Positions 17,842 through 25,133 of a stretch of DNA of 64,000 nucleotides are shown here, piece after piece. The stretch is from Sphingomonadaceae bacterium (lineage in GTDB: Bacteria > Pseudomonadota > Alphaproteobacteria > Sphingomonadales > Sphingomonadaceae), in assembly GCA_019239915.1 (NCBI GenBank), contig JAFAZF010000013.1, positions 1 to 64,000 on the forward strand, written 5' to 3'. A program made the position numbers and the translations under genes. Every line of letters starts with the position of its first letter. Within the stretch, counting starts at the first letter, position 1. The notes under the pieces were generated by a model. That model was given only the letters and a program-made list of their open reading frames with translations, was not told the DNA's origin and did no database searches.

Positions 17842-17992
17842 TCTTGCCCTCCCGTCTCCATTGCTTTGACCGACTGCCGCTCCTTCCGAAGCAACCCTAT
17901 CCAACACTTCCCGACGCAGCCGAGAACTCGCCAGAGTCTCCCGCGTCCGCCGTTGACACGCTCGCGGCCGATCTGTCGAAGTTGTCGTGCAA

Positions 17993-18886
17993 TCATGGCT
18001 TCGATCCTCCGCTCGCGCGTTCTGGGAAGAGCGGGTTCCGATGGGACGAGGATGGCGGCGAAGCAGCGGAAGACGTGAGGGTCGACAACGGCAGGTCTGC
18101 GCCGCGAAACTCGCCAGATTGAGCAGCCTGCTGCGCATCGGCTGCACCCGGACGGGAGACGAAAATTGTATCGGTCGCTCGAACCACGGACGCGTTCGCG
18201 TCGATGGTCCGGACGATCCGCTCGCGCTCGGTCGGCAACACGACGGAGTTCGAGACGTTCGCGAGATGAACGAAGATCGGCGAGGCGAGCGGCGAACGCG
18301 GTGCAGCCCAGCCGGCGAAGGTCGGCAAGTGCAGCACGCTCCCGCCGACCACCGGACCAAGACGCGCGAGATAGGCAACCGTCTCAGCGGGCAGCGGGCG
18401 GGCGCGCAGCCGGTAGTCGTCCCAGCGACCCGGCCCGGCGTTGTAGGCGACCAGGAACCCCGGTGCGCCATAGCGGTCGTAGAGCAGCCGGAGATACGCC
18501 GCGCCCGCAAGTAAATTGTCGCGCGGGTCCCAAGGGTTCGCACCCAGGCCATAGCGTGCACGCATGTCGGCGTAGGTGTCGGGCATCACCTGCATGAGGC
18601 CGATCGCACCCTTCGGTGACAGCACGTCCGCGCGTCCACGGCTTTCGACCGACATCACCCCGACAAGCCAGGAGGCGGGCACGCCGAACCGCACTGACGC
18701 CTCGGCGATCAGGTCCTGCAGAGTCGGCGCGTGATCGGCGCTGCGCACGGGAGGCAGTGGCTGCGGACCGGCAAGGGCGGGGCCCGAGCCGCAGGCGAGC
18801 ACGCCGAGGGCGGCGAGCCATGCAAGTCGCCTTCGGTTGAGCCGAAGCGAAAGCGACCGGAAAGGCGGAAGAACGCGCACCGTCAC
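17993..18886 (-). CDS. lytic transglycosylase (conjugation-associated)
   Basis: 297 residues. After a signal peptide (LAWLAALGVLACGSGPALAG) comes an SLT domain with the catalytic glutamate in MSVESRGRADVLSPKGAIGLMQ split as MSVESRGR (Glu near residue 81) and GAIGLMQVMPDTY, then GANPWDPRDNLLAGAAYL and FLVAYNAGPGRWD. It cleaves peptidoglycan in the periplasm to let the secretion channel cross. The C-terminal 90 residues are Ser/Ala-rich and not recognisable. Start GTG 18884-18886 overlaps the stop of the signal peptidase gene (GTGA). Confidence 0.9.
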   Translation of the reverse strand: MTVRVLPPFRSLSLRLNRRRLAWLAALGVLACGSGPALAGPQPLPPVRSADHAPTLQDLIAEASVRFGVPASWLVGVMSVESRGRADVLSPKGAIGLMQVMPDTYADMRARYGLGANPWDPRDNLLAGAAYLRLLYDRYGAPGFLVAYNAGPGRWDDYRLRARPLPAETVAYLARLGPVVGGSVLHLPTFAGWAAPRSPLASPIFVHLANVSNSVVLPTERERIVRTIDANASVVRATDTIFVSRPGAADAQQAAQSGEFRGADLPLSTLTSSAASPPSSSHRNPLFPERASGGSKP

Positions 18887-19395
18887 CGCTCCTCGTCCGT
18901 CCAGAGGGGCTCCGCGCGGCCGACGATGGTCTTGCGGTCGAGCGGCCCGAAGTAGCGTCCGTCGAGCGAGTCCGGCCGGTCGGCGTTGAACAGGAATACC
19001 TGCGTGTCGGTGAGCACCACGCAGCCCGACCAGGTCGGCAGCGACCGGCCGCGATGGTCGTGCGCCAGCGCAGACCCGAGCGACACGCCGTCGACGCTGA
19101 CGGCGGCGCCGGTGCGGCAGACACGTTGTCCGCCGAGCGCGGCGATGCGCTTCAGGAGCGGCACGCCGCGAGGCAGATAGCCGCCCTCGGCGAGGAACCA
19201 GACGAGGTCGTCGGGCGGATGCACGACGACGAGCTGGGTCAGCTCCGGTTGCGGGTCGGGCTGCACGCGGTAGAGGCCGAGCGGTGCGCTCGGGGAGGCG
19301 TTCCAGAGCAGCACCGGGTGCGCCGATGGGCCGGAAGCGATGACAGCGCTCGACGCTGCAAGCGTGGTGAGAAGCGTCTTCCACGCCAGCGTCAT
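18883..19395 (-). CDS. traF: S26 family signal peptidase, TraF-like
   Basis: 170 residues. One N-terminal membrane segment precedes NASPSAPLGLYRV, which holds the presumed catalytic serine (about residue 36), and GVPLLKRIAALGGQRVC with the general-base lysine. SLPTWSGCVVLTDTQVFLF and RYFGPLDRKTIVGRAEPLWT complete the S26 fold. TraF-type peptidases mature and cyclise the conjugative pilin (TrbC). ATG 19393-19395 overlaps the DUF2840 stop by three bases and its own stop overlaps the transglycosylase start. Confidence 0.9.
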   Translation of the reverse strand: MTLAWKTLLTTLAASSAVIASGPSAHPVLLWNASPSAPLGLYRVQPDPQPELTQLVVVHPPDDLVWFLAEGGYLPRGVPLLKRIAALGGQRVCRTGAAVSVDGVSLGSALAHDHRGRSLPTWSGCVVLTDTQVFLFNADRPDSLDGRYFGPLDRKTIVGRAEPLWTDEER

Positions 19396-19856
19396 GCGGC
19401 GATCCTCCGTCGTAGAAGCCAGGCGGCGTGACGCTCGCGCGTGTAGGGGCGCGGCCTCTCGCCGGCGGTGACGCGGTTGGCGACGTGCCGCCAATGGTCC
19501 GCGCAGGCGTCCTCCGACCGCAGATCGAGCGCCTCGACCTGGTCGATGGCGGCGAGCACCTGCGCGACCTTGGGCCAGCCGGAGATGCGCAGCAGGATCT
19601 CCGCGCCCGGCGTCACGAACGGTACGGTCGAGAACGGCTCGCCTGTGGCAACGGCGCGCAGCACGTCGATGCGGCTGACGACGGTGCCGTAGTCGTTCGA
19701 CGCCCAGCGCACGAAGGCGAATATGCTGCCGGGCGCGAAGGCGAGCACGCGCCGGCGTCGGTCGAGGATGCACTCCTCGCGTTCCCGGCCGAACCGGATC
19801 CAGCGCTCCACCTTGCCTTCTAGGTGGATCAGCTCGACCTCGGTGAGCGCGGTCAC
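19392..19856 (-). CDS. DUF2840 domain-containing protein
   Basis: 154 residues starting from GTG 19854-19856 (VTALTEVELIHLEGKVERWI). The body (RFGREREECILDRRRRVLAF, FAFVRWASNDYGTVVSRIDV, RISGWPKVAQVLAAIDQVEA) matches DUF2840, a family of unknown function found in the parA-traF interval of Trb-type integrative elements. No membrane segment or catalytic motif is obvious. Both ends overlap neighbours by 3-4 bases, so it is part of the parA-to-transglycosylase operon. Confidence 0.85.
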   Translation of the reverse strand: MTALTEVELIHLEGKVERWIRFGREREECILDRRRRVLAFAPGSIFAFVRWASNDYGTVVSRIDVLRAVATGEPFSTVPFVTPGAEILLRISGWPKVAQVLAAIDQVEALDLRSEDACADHWRHVANRVTAGERPRPYTRERHAAWLLRRRIAA

Positions 19857-20107
19857 GGCGCGCCTCCGGCGTCGCCGTCGCGAGAGCCGTACTCGCGATC
19901 GAGCAGCGCGCGCAGCATGTCGGTGACGGTCAGGCCACGCTCGAAGGCGATGATCTTGATCCGGCCGCGCAGCGCCGGCGTGACGTCGATAGTCAGGCGG
20001 GCGGTGAAGGCGTCCTTGGACGAGGTTCGGGGCTCTGGCGCGCGGACCCAAGCGTCGGCGGCGCCCGGCCGGGCCGCGAAGGACGAGGCGGCATCGCGTC
20101 GGGTCAT
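19853..20107 (-). CDS. small ribbon-helix-helix protein, likely ParA partner
   Basis: 84 residues. A disordered N-terminus (about residues 1-30) is followed by AFTARLTIDVTPALRGRIKI and AFERGLTVTDMLRALLDRE, a ribbon-helix-helix pattern resembling ParG/Omega-type centromere-binding proteins. It overlaps the parA stop by four bases. The natural inference is a two-component partition pair, with this protein binding the centromere and repressing the operon. The centromere site was not identified. Confidence 0.75.
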   Translation of the reverse strand: MTRRDAASSFAARPGAADAWVRAPEPRTSSKDAFTARLTIDVTPALRGRIKIIAFERGLTVTDMLRALLDREYGSRDGDAGGAP

Positions 20108-20742
20108 GGCGTGAGCCCTTCAATCTCGGCTGCGAGTGCGGCGATCTCGGCCGCCGCCAAGCAGCCCGGGTCGAGCTCGTCGGCGAGCCGGCCCGTGCGC
20201 GCCGCATCGGCGAAGACCACACGCTGCCCGATGCGTGTCGCCAGCACGGGAGGGTCGTGGTCGGCGAGCGCGTCCGCCGTCTCCCGCGCGATGACGGTGC
20301 GAGCGGCGCAGCGGTTCAGCACCAAACGGGCGGGGAGTTCGGGGCGGAACACGCGTGCCTCGCCGAGCAGCCGCAGCATCTCGGCCGACGCCCACCCGTC
20401 GAGCGGCGATGGCGTGGCCGGAATTAGCACTAGGTCGGCGGCGAGCAGCGCGGAGCGCGCGACGCCGGCGATCCGTGGCGCGCCGTCCACCACGACATGG
20501 TCCACGTCCGCGGCGATCGCTGGCAGCTCGCGGTGCAAGGTCTCGCGCGGCAGGCCGACGACGCCGAACAGGCGGGGCAAGCCTTCTCGGACGCGTCGCT
20601 CCGACCAGTCGAGCGCCGACGCCTGCGGGTCGGCGTCGACCACCACCACGCGCCTTCCCTTACCGGCCCAGCGACCGGCGAGGTGCAGCGCAAGCGTCGT
20701 CTTGCCGACACCGCCCTTCTGATTGAGCAGCGCGATGATCAT
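20104..20742 (-). CDS. parA: ParA family partition ATPase
   Basis: 212 residues. The deviant Walker A motif LLNQKGGVGKTTLALHLA is at residues 5-22, VVVVDADPQASALDW follows at about 33-47, and HVVVDGAPRIAGVARSAL at about 80-97. Length and motifs fit small plasmid ParA ATPases of the ParF/Soj group. It distributes or stabilises the excised element. The start overlaps the repA stop by four bases, so replication and partition genes are coupled. Confidence 0.93.
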   Translation of the reverse strand: MIIALLNQKGGVGKTTLALHLAGRWAGKGRRVVVVDADPQASALDWSERRVREGLPRLFGVVGLPRETLHRELPAIAADVDHVVVDGAPRIAGVARSALLAADLVLIPATPSPLDGWASAEMLRLLGEARVFRPELPARLVLNRCAARTVIARETADALADHDPPVLATRIGQRVVFADAARTGRLADELDPGCLAAAEIAALAAEIEGLTP

Positions 20743-21914
20743 TGCGCGCCCTCGCCGTCGTCGAAGAGGTCTGGCGCTCTGGCGTGATGTGGCGTATCAA
20801 CGGCCGTAACGGGTGCGTCGTGAGCAAACCCGGGAAGCATAAGCGGGCTTGTGGTAAGTCCAGATCGCGAAATGCCTACAGAAGAGTCTTTGTTAGACTC
20901 TAGGTTAGATGAGTTACGGGCCGCCGATCGTTGGACAAGTCGCTGATCAGCAAGGGTTTTCGTCTCATCCGTATTTACGGGTTGCGCCCGAAGTCCCGAT
21001 GATGGTGCGCCCGAAATCCCGATAGGCGTGCGCCCGAAGTCCCGATAGTCGGCGTAAGTTGTCCCTGGTTTATCCACAGGGTTGTGCACAGGGCGGATCA
21101 GGACGAGGTCGCGCGCGCTGCCATCGGCCTCGACGACGCGCTCCAGCACGAGGCGGTAGCCGGGCAGCGGCTGGCGCGCGGCGATGCGACGGAGATCCAG
21201 GGAGAAGTCCGAAAAGCGCGCGGTCGAAGCGCTCTTCGCGTGCAGGTGTCGGAGGTCGAAGGACCAGCCTTGGGCCTGACGACCAGCGTGTTTGCGCGCG
21301 ACTCGGTAGAGCCAGCGCTCGATCCCGCCCGACAGGCGGAAATAGGCCGGGTCGATGGTGAGCACGAGCCGGCGATCAAGGACGCCCTGGTAGAACCAGT
21401 CCGGGAGCACGAACTCCATGCCCTCGATCCGGCCCGCGCGGGTCGAGAGTTCCTCCCACTCATTGACCCAGGAGAACTGCTGGCGGCGCCAGTGTTCACC
21501 CTGGCGGATCGTGGTGCGGATGACGGTCGACTGCAGCCGGGCGAGTGCGCCGCGCAGCAGCTGGTACTCGCGGTTGCCGGTGGCCCGGCCGATGGCGGTG
21601 AGGAGCTGGTAGGGCGTGAAGCGGAAGAAGCGCGAAGTGGACAGGCCGCGGTCGAGCGCCTCGACGAGTTGCGAGCCCGCCCAGATCAGCACGTCCGCGT
21701 CCCAGATCGTCGCCAGCCCATGCTCCGGGACGGCGTAGACCTGCACTTCCGTAGAGCCGGAGGCGTAGTGGATCGGGGTCACGCGCTTGGCCTTTGCGAG
21801 AGAGAAGAAGGGGCGCTCCATCAGGTCGCGCTGGTCGCGCGGGGCGACCGGGCCGGAGAGCGCCTCGAACACGTCGAGCGACGCGCGCTCGCTGGTGGAC
21901 GGCGGGCGTCGCAT
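20739..21914 (-). CDS. repA: RepA-like replication initiator protein A
   Basis: 391 residues of the alphaproteobacterial replication initiator A (RPA) family. Conserved parts include RDLMERPFFSLAKAKRVTPI, IWDADVLIWAGSQLVEALDR, FFRFTPYQLLTAIGRATGNR, ALARLQSTVIRTTIR and LPDWFYQGVLDRRLVLTIDP, which suggest two winged-helix domains over the first 260 residues. The C-terminal 130 residues are poorly conserved, and their DNA carries iteron-like repeats and DnaA boxes (20984-21090), so the gene probably contains its own origin. The 3' end (20760-20980) is less GC-rich than the rest. Stop overlaps parA. Confidence 0.9.
   Translation of the reverse strand: MRRPPSTSERASLDVFEALSGPVAPRDQRDLMERPFFSLAKAKRVTPIHYASGSTEVQVYAVPEHGLATIWDADVLIWAGSQLVEALDRGLSTSRFFRFTPYQLLTAIGRATGNREYQLLRGALARLQSTVIRTTIRQGEHWRRQQFSWVNEWEELSTRAGRIEGMEFVLPDWFYQGVLDRRLVLTIDPAYFRLSGGIERWLYRVARKHAGRQAQGWSFDLRHLHAKSASTARFSDFSLDLRRIAARQPLPGYRLVLERVVEADGSARDLVLIRPVHNPVDKPGTTYADYRDFGRTPIGISGAPSSGLRAQPVNTDETKTLADQRLVQRSAARNSSNLESNKDSSVGISRSGLTTSPLMLPGFAHDAPVTAVDTPHHARAPDLFDDGEGAQ
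20883..20901. repeat. inverted repeat in AT-richer 3' end of repA
   Basis: AGAGTCT (20883-20889) and AGACTCT (20895-20901) are exact 7-base inverted repeats separated by TTGTT. They lie in the AT-richer tract 20860-20980 beside the iteron-like repeats and may belong to the replication origin or be a hairpin in repA mRNA. Confidence 0.5.
20984..21046. repeat. three iteron-like direct repeats, 23-bp period (candidate oriV)
   Basis: GCGCCCGAARTCCCGAT occurs at 20984-21000, 21007-21023 and 21030-21046, each start exactly 23 bases after the previous one, and only one base varies. All three lie inside repA, yet 23 is not a multiple of three, so each copy is read in a different codon phase (encoding DYRDFGR-, IGISGA- and SGLRAQ-type peptides). 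Conservation at DNA rather than protein level points to binding sites for the initiator. The spacing is typical of plasmid iterons (about two helical turns). Confidence 0.75.
21070..21090 (+). promoter_or_regulatory. DnaA boxes beside the repA iterons
   Basis: TTATCCACA at 21070-21078 is a perfect DnaA box, and TTGTGCACA at 21082-21090 differs at one base from the TTATNCACA consensus. They sit 24 bases from the last iteron-like repeat. Iterons, DnaA boxes and an adjacent AT-richer tract are the normal parts of an iteron origin. Confidence 0.65.
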
Positions 21915-21926
21915 AGGCGGCGATGC

Positions 21927-22211
21927 TCAGCGGCGCGCCTGGCCGACGTAGCGGGCGAGCGGCGCGTGGTGCGGCTTGGCCGGCAGCACGATCGCGCCGG
22001 TGTCGTCGGAGGTGGACGCCTTGGCTCCCTGAGCGACCCAGGCTTGGAGGTCGTCGATCCGGTAGACGACACGGCCGCCAAGCTTGGAGTAGTGCGGGCC
22101 TGTGCCGTAGGTCCGGTGCTTCTCCATCGTGCGGGGCGAGAGGCCCACGAAGCGCGCGGCCTCCTGCGTGCGGAGGTAGCGCGGCGGAAAACCAGCGAGT
22201 GGGTCGGGCAT
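21927..22211 (-). CDS. AlpA-like helix-turn-helix regulator
   Basis: 94 residues. The core RYLRTQEAARFVGLSPRTME and GTGPHYSKLGGRVVYRIDDL is the winged helix of the MerR/AlpA excisionase-like family. Such proteins can act as recombination directionality factors or as transcription regulators of integrative elements. The position directly upstream of repA-parA, with 12 bases between, suggests control of that operon or of excision. The C-terminal 30 residues are not distinctive. Confidence 0.85.
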   Translation of the reverse strand: MPDPLAGFPPRYLRTQEAARFVGLSPRTMEKHRTYGTGPHYSKLGGRVVYRIDDLQAWVAQGAKASTSDDTGAIVLPAKPHHAPLARYVGQARR

Positions 22212-22339
22212 AGGAGCGGCTCCGGTGAAGGTGCGCCGCGGCCGGCTATCGGCGGCGGTCGGCGAGCACCCTGGCGGAGCAAGCGCGGCGGGGTGGATGA
22301 CGAACTTATCGGCGGGGCAGCGTCATCCCCGGGGCGGAT

Positions 22340-22918
22340 TCAGCGGCGTCGGCGCGGGCCGCGTCGCTCGGGGCGAAGCAGGTCGAGGTAGTCGCCGCGC
22401 ATCAGGCGCGTCCCGTAGCGCACCAGGCGAATCGCTTGGGCGCGCAGGCTGTCGTCACGGAAGGCGGAGCCGGAGGGCACGCGGTCGCCGAAGAGGGTCT
22501 CGGCGATGGCACGGTAGTCCGCGCCATCGAGCGAGGCGTCGAGCGCGCGCAGCGCCAGCTTCAGCCGGCCGCGACGGTAGGCGGTGATCGTCGCCGCCGA
22601 CTTACGCCCCTGCACGAGCAGCCGGTGGAGACGCCGAGCCGTGTCGAGGCGATCCTCGAACATGGCGTCGAATGGCAGCACGAAGCCGATGGCGTAACCG
22701 CCTAACCCGTGCAGGAGGAGCGCGCCGCGGACCGGCAGCAGCGCAAAGAGCTCAAGATATGCGCCCTCAGCAGCCGAGGAGATCGGACCCGGGGCTGCGA
22801 CCGTAAGGTCCGGACCGGCGAACAGGCCCGGAGGCAACGGGGCAAGGATCGCCAGCCGCGGATTGACCTCCGGTAGCCAAACGATCGTTGCCTGATCGGC
22901 GCGGAGACGCGGGTCCAC
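22340..22918 (-). CDS. DUF2285 domain protein (C-terminal part of a split regulator gene)
   Basis: 192 residues from GTG 22916-22918. It contains IVWLPEVNPRLAILAPLP, LHRLLVQGRKSAATITAYRR and the C-terminal DUF2285 helix pattern ending RLVRYGTRLMRGDYLDLL. In related elements the same sequence continues an N-terminal DUF6499-type domain within one gene; here the N-terminal part lies in a different frame (22767-23111), apparently separated by one extra base near 22923-22925. It may still be translated alone from the GTG, but is better seen as the end of a frameshifted regulator. Confidence 0.7.
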   Translation of the reverse strand: MDPRLRADQATIVWLPEVNPRLAILAPLPPGLFAGPDLTVAAPGPISSAAEGAYLELFALLPVRGALLLHGLGGYAIGFVLPFDAMFEDRLDTARRLHRLLVQGRKSAATITAYRRGRLKLALRALDASLDGADYRAIAETLFGDRVPSGSAFRDDSLRAQAIRLVRYGTRLMRGDYLDLLRPERRGPRRRR

Positions 22919-23111
22919 CGCGAAATCGTAAGCCCCAGCGCGTCAGCGCCGGGGCCAGCCGGTCTGTCGCCGGGGCGGCGCGCAGCGTCGCGAAATCGGC
23001 GGCGTACTCGTTATTGCGCCTCAGGAACTCGTGCGCGATCTTCTCGGGATCGAGCGCGTCGAAATAGTCGTAGGCGGGGCCGTTCCGCCAGTCGCCGCCC
23101 ACCGCGGACAT
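22767..23111 (-). pseudogene. N-terminal part (DUF6499-like) of frameshifted DUF2285 regulator
   Basis: The frame from ATG 23109-23111, preceded by a strong GGAGG site, encodes DWRNGPAYDYFDALDPEKIA, EFLRRNNEYAADF and TRWGLRF, the usual N-terminus of DUF6499/DUF2285 regulators. After RWGLRF the expected AVDPRLRAD continues in another frame, where it forms the DUF2285 product. Removing one T from the TTT at 22923-22925 (minus strand) joins the two into a protein of about 256 residues. Beyond this point the original frame reads out-of-frame sequence to a stop at 22767. Confidence 0.7.
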
Positions 23112-23244
23112 GCGACGTTCCTCCACAAAGGACGCCTACGCCGCTACTCGGGAGGAACGTCCCGCATCACACTACCCATGCTCGAGTTGGGCCTTGTAGA
23201 TCGCGCCAGCGCAACGCGTGTTGCCGGGCGCGCAACATCAACCG

Positions 23245-23517
23245 CTAATGGGCGTAGCGGCCTAGCAGGAGGTCGCGATAGCCGACGCGCGTCATCCAGC
23301 GCGCGCGCTCAAGATGTGCGGCGTGGACGCGGCGGCTGCGCTCGGGGTCGGCGGTCGGATCGAGGCCGAGCACGACGGTGGCGACCTCGCGCCAGTCCGC
23401 GTCCTCCGCCGCCGCGTCCAACAGGCGCAGGTAAGTCTTGAGGTGCTTGCGGTCGTAGTCAGTCAGGTGTTCGGAAGCCGGCGGCGCTTCGGCGACGGAT
23501 TGGGACGCGGCGTTCAT
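23245..23517 (-). CDS. small DUF2285 domain-containing protein
   Basis: 90 residues: LTDYDRKHLKTYLRLLDAAA, DWREVATVVLGLDPTADPER and HLERARWMTRVGYRDLLLGR. This is a stand-alone DUF2285 protein, a predicted helix-turn-helix family common in alphaproteobacterial integrative elements, with presumed regulatory function. It is transcribed divergently from the XRE gene; the shared 173-base gap contains a near-perfect palindrome at 23642-23668. Confidence 0.8.
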   Translation of the reverse strand: MNAASQSVAEAPPASEHLTDYDRKHLKTYLRLLDAAAEDADWREVATVVLGLDPTADPERSRRVHAAHLERARWMTRVGYRDLLLGRYAH

Positions 23518-23641
23518 CGGCTCCTCCGATCGGGTCGCGATTACCTGGACGAGGTTTGGTTAACCTTGGCCGGTGACGCGTCGCAACCGCACAGGTGTGA
23601 CGCGCCGACGAAATCGGCCGGATCGGCGCGTCCCGTGTCGG

Positions 23642-23668
23642 GTATTATAGTGCGCGGCATTGTAATAC
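23642..23668. promoter_or_regulatory. 27-bp palindromic operator between divergent regulator genes
   Basis: GTATTATAGTG (23642-23652) and CATTGTAATAC (23658-23668) form an inverted repeat with 9 of 11 positions symmetric and a 5-base centre. It includes a TATTAT-like -10 element and lies 23 bases before the XRE start. The probable ligand is the XRE protein encoded next to it, which would then control both itself and the divergent DUF2285 gene. Confidence 0.6.
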
Positions 23669-23690
23669 GCGAGCGGTGTCCATCCTTCGG

Positions 23691-23966
23691 ATGGATATCC
23701 GGAGTCTCTTTGGCGGCAACATGCGCCGCTTGCGGCTCGCGGCCGGGCTCAGTCAGGACGCGGTGGCGGTCAAGATGGGCGTGGATCGCGCCCACGTGTC
23801 GAGCATGGAACGTGGGCAGCAGAACATCACACTGGCGATCCTGCACCTCGCGGCTCAGGCGATCGGGGTCAAGCCGGCAGCGCTCCTGGAGCAAAGCGAC
23901 GAGCCTGCGCCGCCGGTCGGGACAAAGGCGCCCCGGACGCGCCGGGCGGTGCGGCCCAGGCAGTGA
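23691..23966 (+). CDS. XRE family helix-turn-helix transcriptional regulator
   Basis: 91 residues from ATG 23691 (GTG 23676 is an alternative five codons upstream). The Cro/C1-type motif fills residues 6-62: NMRRLRLAAGLSQDAVAVKM, GVDRAHVSSMERGQQNITL and ILHLAAQAIGVKPAALLE. The basic C-terminus (KAPRTRRAVRPR) is unstructured. Divergent from a DUF2285 gene with a shared palindromic operator; likely a master or autoregulatory switch of the element. Confidence 0.88.
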   Translation: MDIRSLFGGNMRRLRLAAGLSQDAVAVKMGVDRAHVSSMERGQQNITLAILHLAAQAIGVKPAALLEQSDEPAPPVGTKAPRTRRAVRPRQ

Positions 23967-24025
23967 GGTCGGCGTCGACTACTTAGGCCGACTCTCTTCA
24001 TCTCGCGGCTTTGCACGCGCGCGAG

Positions 24026-24056
24026 CGCCTCGCCCGGGTCGGCCCGGGGCGAGGCG
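24026..24056. terminator. strong hairpin between convergent xre and DUF736 genes
   Basis: CGCCTCGCCCGGG (24026-24038), a 4-base loop and CCCGGGGCGAGGCG (24043-24056) pair with a single bulge. It sits between two convergent stops (23966 and 24069), so it probably blocks read-through in both directions, although no clear T-run follows. A degenerate relative occurs at 24987-25016 in the non-coding tract upstream. Confidence 0.55.
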
Positions 24057-24068
24057 TCGTGGTCCGGC

Positions 24069-24395
24069 TCAGTCGCCGTTGCGCTTGTTAGGGCGCGACC
24101 AGATGAGCGAGTGGGTCTCGCTGTCCTCGTCGGCGAAGAGGTTCGCGTAGATCGGGGCGGTGAAGCTCGGATCGTCAAGCTTGAGGGCGAGGTAGTCGCG
24201 ACCCTCGTTGGAGCGCTTGGCCCAGGCGGCGCCGATCTCGATCTTGTTGCCGACGAAGACGCGGTGGGTCGGAGCGTTCTCGTTTGAGCGGTTCTCCTCG
24301 CGGACGATGCGGACGTTCTTGGCCTGCATCTGGAGCGTGGTGATCTCGCCGGTGTAGCCGTTGCCCGAAGCCTTGAAGGTGCCGATGGTCGCCAT
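24069..24395 (-). CDS. DUF736 domain-containing protein
   Basis: 108 residues: MATIGTFKASGNGYTGEITT, NVRIVREENRSNENAPTHRV, VGNKIEIGAAWAKRSNEGRD and PIYANLFADEDSETHSLIWS. This is the DUF736 family, a small beta-rich protein of unknown function that is among the most conserved accessory genes of sphingomonad and rhizobial plasmids and integrative elements. The ATG has an AAGGA ribosome site. Upstream lies a hairpin module resembling that before the DUF2493 gene (24424-24577 and 27385-27566). Confidence 0.92.
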   Translation of the reverse strand: MATIGTFKASGNGYTGEITTLQMQAKNVRIVREENRSNENAPTHRVFVGNKIEIGAAWAKRSNEGRDYLALKLDDPSFTAPIYANLFADEDSETHSLIWSRPNKRNGD

Positions 24396-24423
24396 GGTGA
24401 AGTTCCTTTCGGTGTCTCGAGCC

Positions 24424-24577
24424 CCGCGCCCATCGCGGCCTCGATGGCGGTCGTGAGGCCGGAGGCGACCGACGCCGCACCCGCTTGCGGGCCGCAGCAC
24501 AGCGGAGGACGGCGACGGGCGGCTATTTTGCTTCGCGATGCAAAGAGCGCTTGCGCTCGGCGGAAAATAGTCTCCCG
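24424..24577 (-). repeat. hairpin module upstream of the DUF736 gene
   Basis: Two inverted repeats lie in the 5' flank. The first is CCGCG-CCCAT-CGCGG (24424-24438), just upstream of the ribosome site. The second, at 24516-24577, pairs CGGGCGGCTATTTTGC with GCGGAAAATAGTCTCCCG. The same two elements, plus the shared phrase GCGGAGGACGGCGA, occur in the same order upstream of the DUF2493 gene at 27385-27566. A shared RNA leader or regulatory site is likely. Confidence 0.55.
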
Positions 24578-25133
24578 ACGTCGTTGCGGCTGAGGCGGTC
24601 GAGGCGTTCAGCCGGCCTTCGGCCAGACCAGGCCATCACAGAGGCGGCGTGGGTCGCGTGCGAGGAGGCTGGCCAGGAACGAGAGGCGTGGCGACGCTTC
24701 GCAGCACCCGCAAGCGGGTGGCGGCTCCCGGCGTAGACTCGGCGGCTTCAGCGCGCACAACGGCGTCCGTGCGCGGGACCGCTTTCGCCGGATCGCGTGC
24801 CTTCAACCTCGTCCGGTCGGCCGCTTCGAGTGCGCGCCGCAGCCAACCGCTAGAGTGGGCCGTCTTTCTCGCACCCGACACGATCCGAGTCGGCCGCCTG
24901 CGCTCGCAGCGGGCAAAGCCCACGGGCAGAGAGGTCCCGTCCACATCACGCGCGCCTGCGATCAGGGCCGTGCCGTGCCTCGAACGCCTCGCCCGGGACC
25001 GACCCGGGCGGAGCGCTCGCGACGTGCCGCAGAGCCGAGCTCAGACGCGTCGGTCGCTTCCTTTCCCGGCCAGAGACGCCGGCGTGGGTTAAGCTGAAGG
25101 TCGCCGCACCGCCTTGCGCGATAATGGAAGGGC
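24578..25133. other. non-coding stretch between hairpin module and membrane-protein gene
   Basis: About 550 GC-rich bases with no frame that resembles a protein on either strand. It contains a degenerate copy (24987-25016, CGCCTCGCCCGGG with CCCGGGCGGAGCG) of the hairpin found after the DUF736 gene. No RNA gene was recognised. Confidence 0.5.

Noticed and set aside
17661-17996. Possible 111-codon gene in the oriT gap
   Set aside because: No family resemblance and odd composition; the gap has the features of a transfer origin.
24649-25092. 147-codon plus-strand and 102-codon minus-strand frames in the gap after DUF736
   Set aside because: Low-complexity Arg/Ser/Ala sequence, no ribosome site, and the region is explained by hairpins and GC bias.
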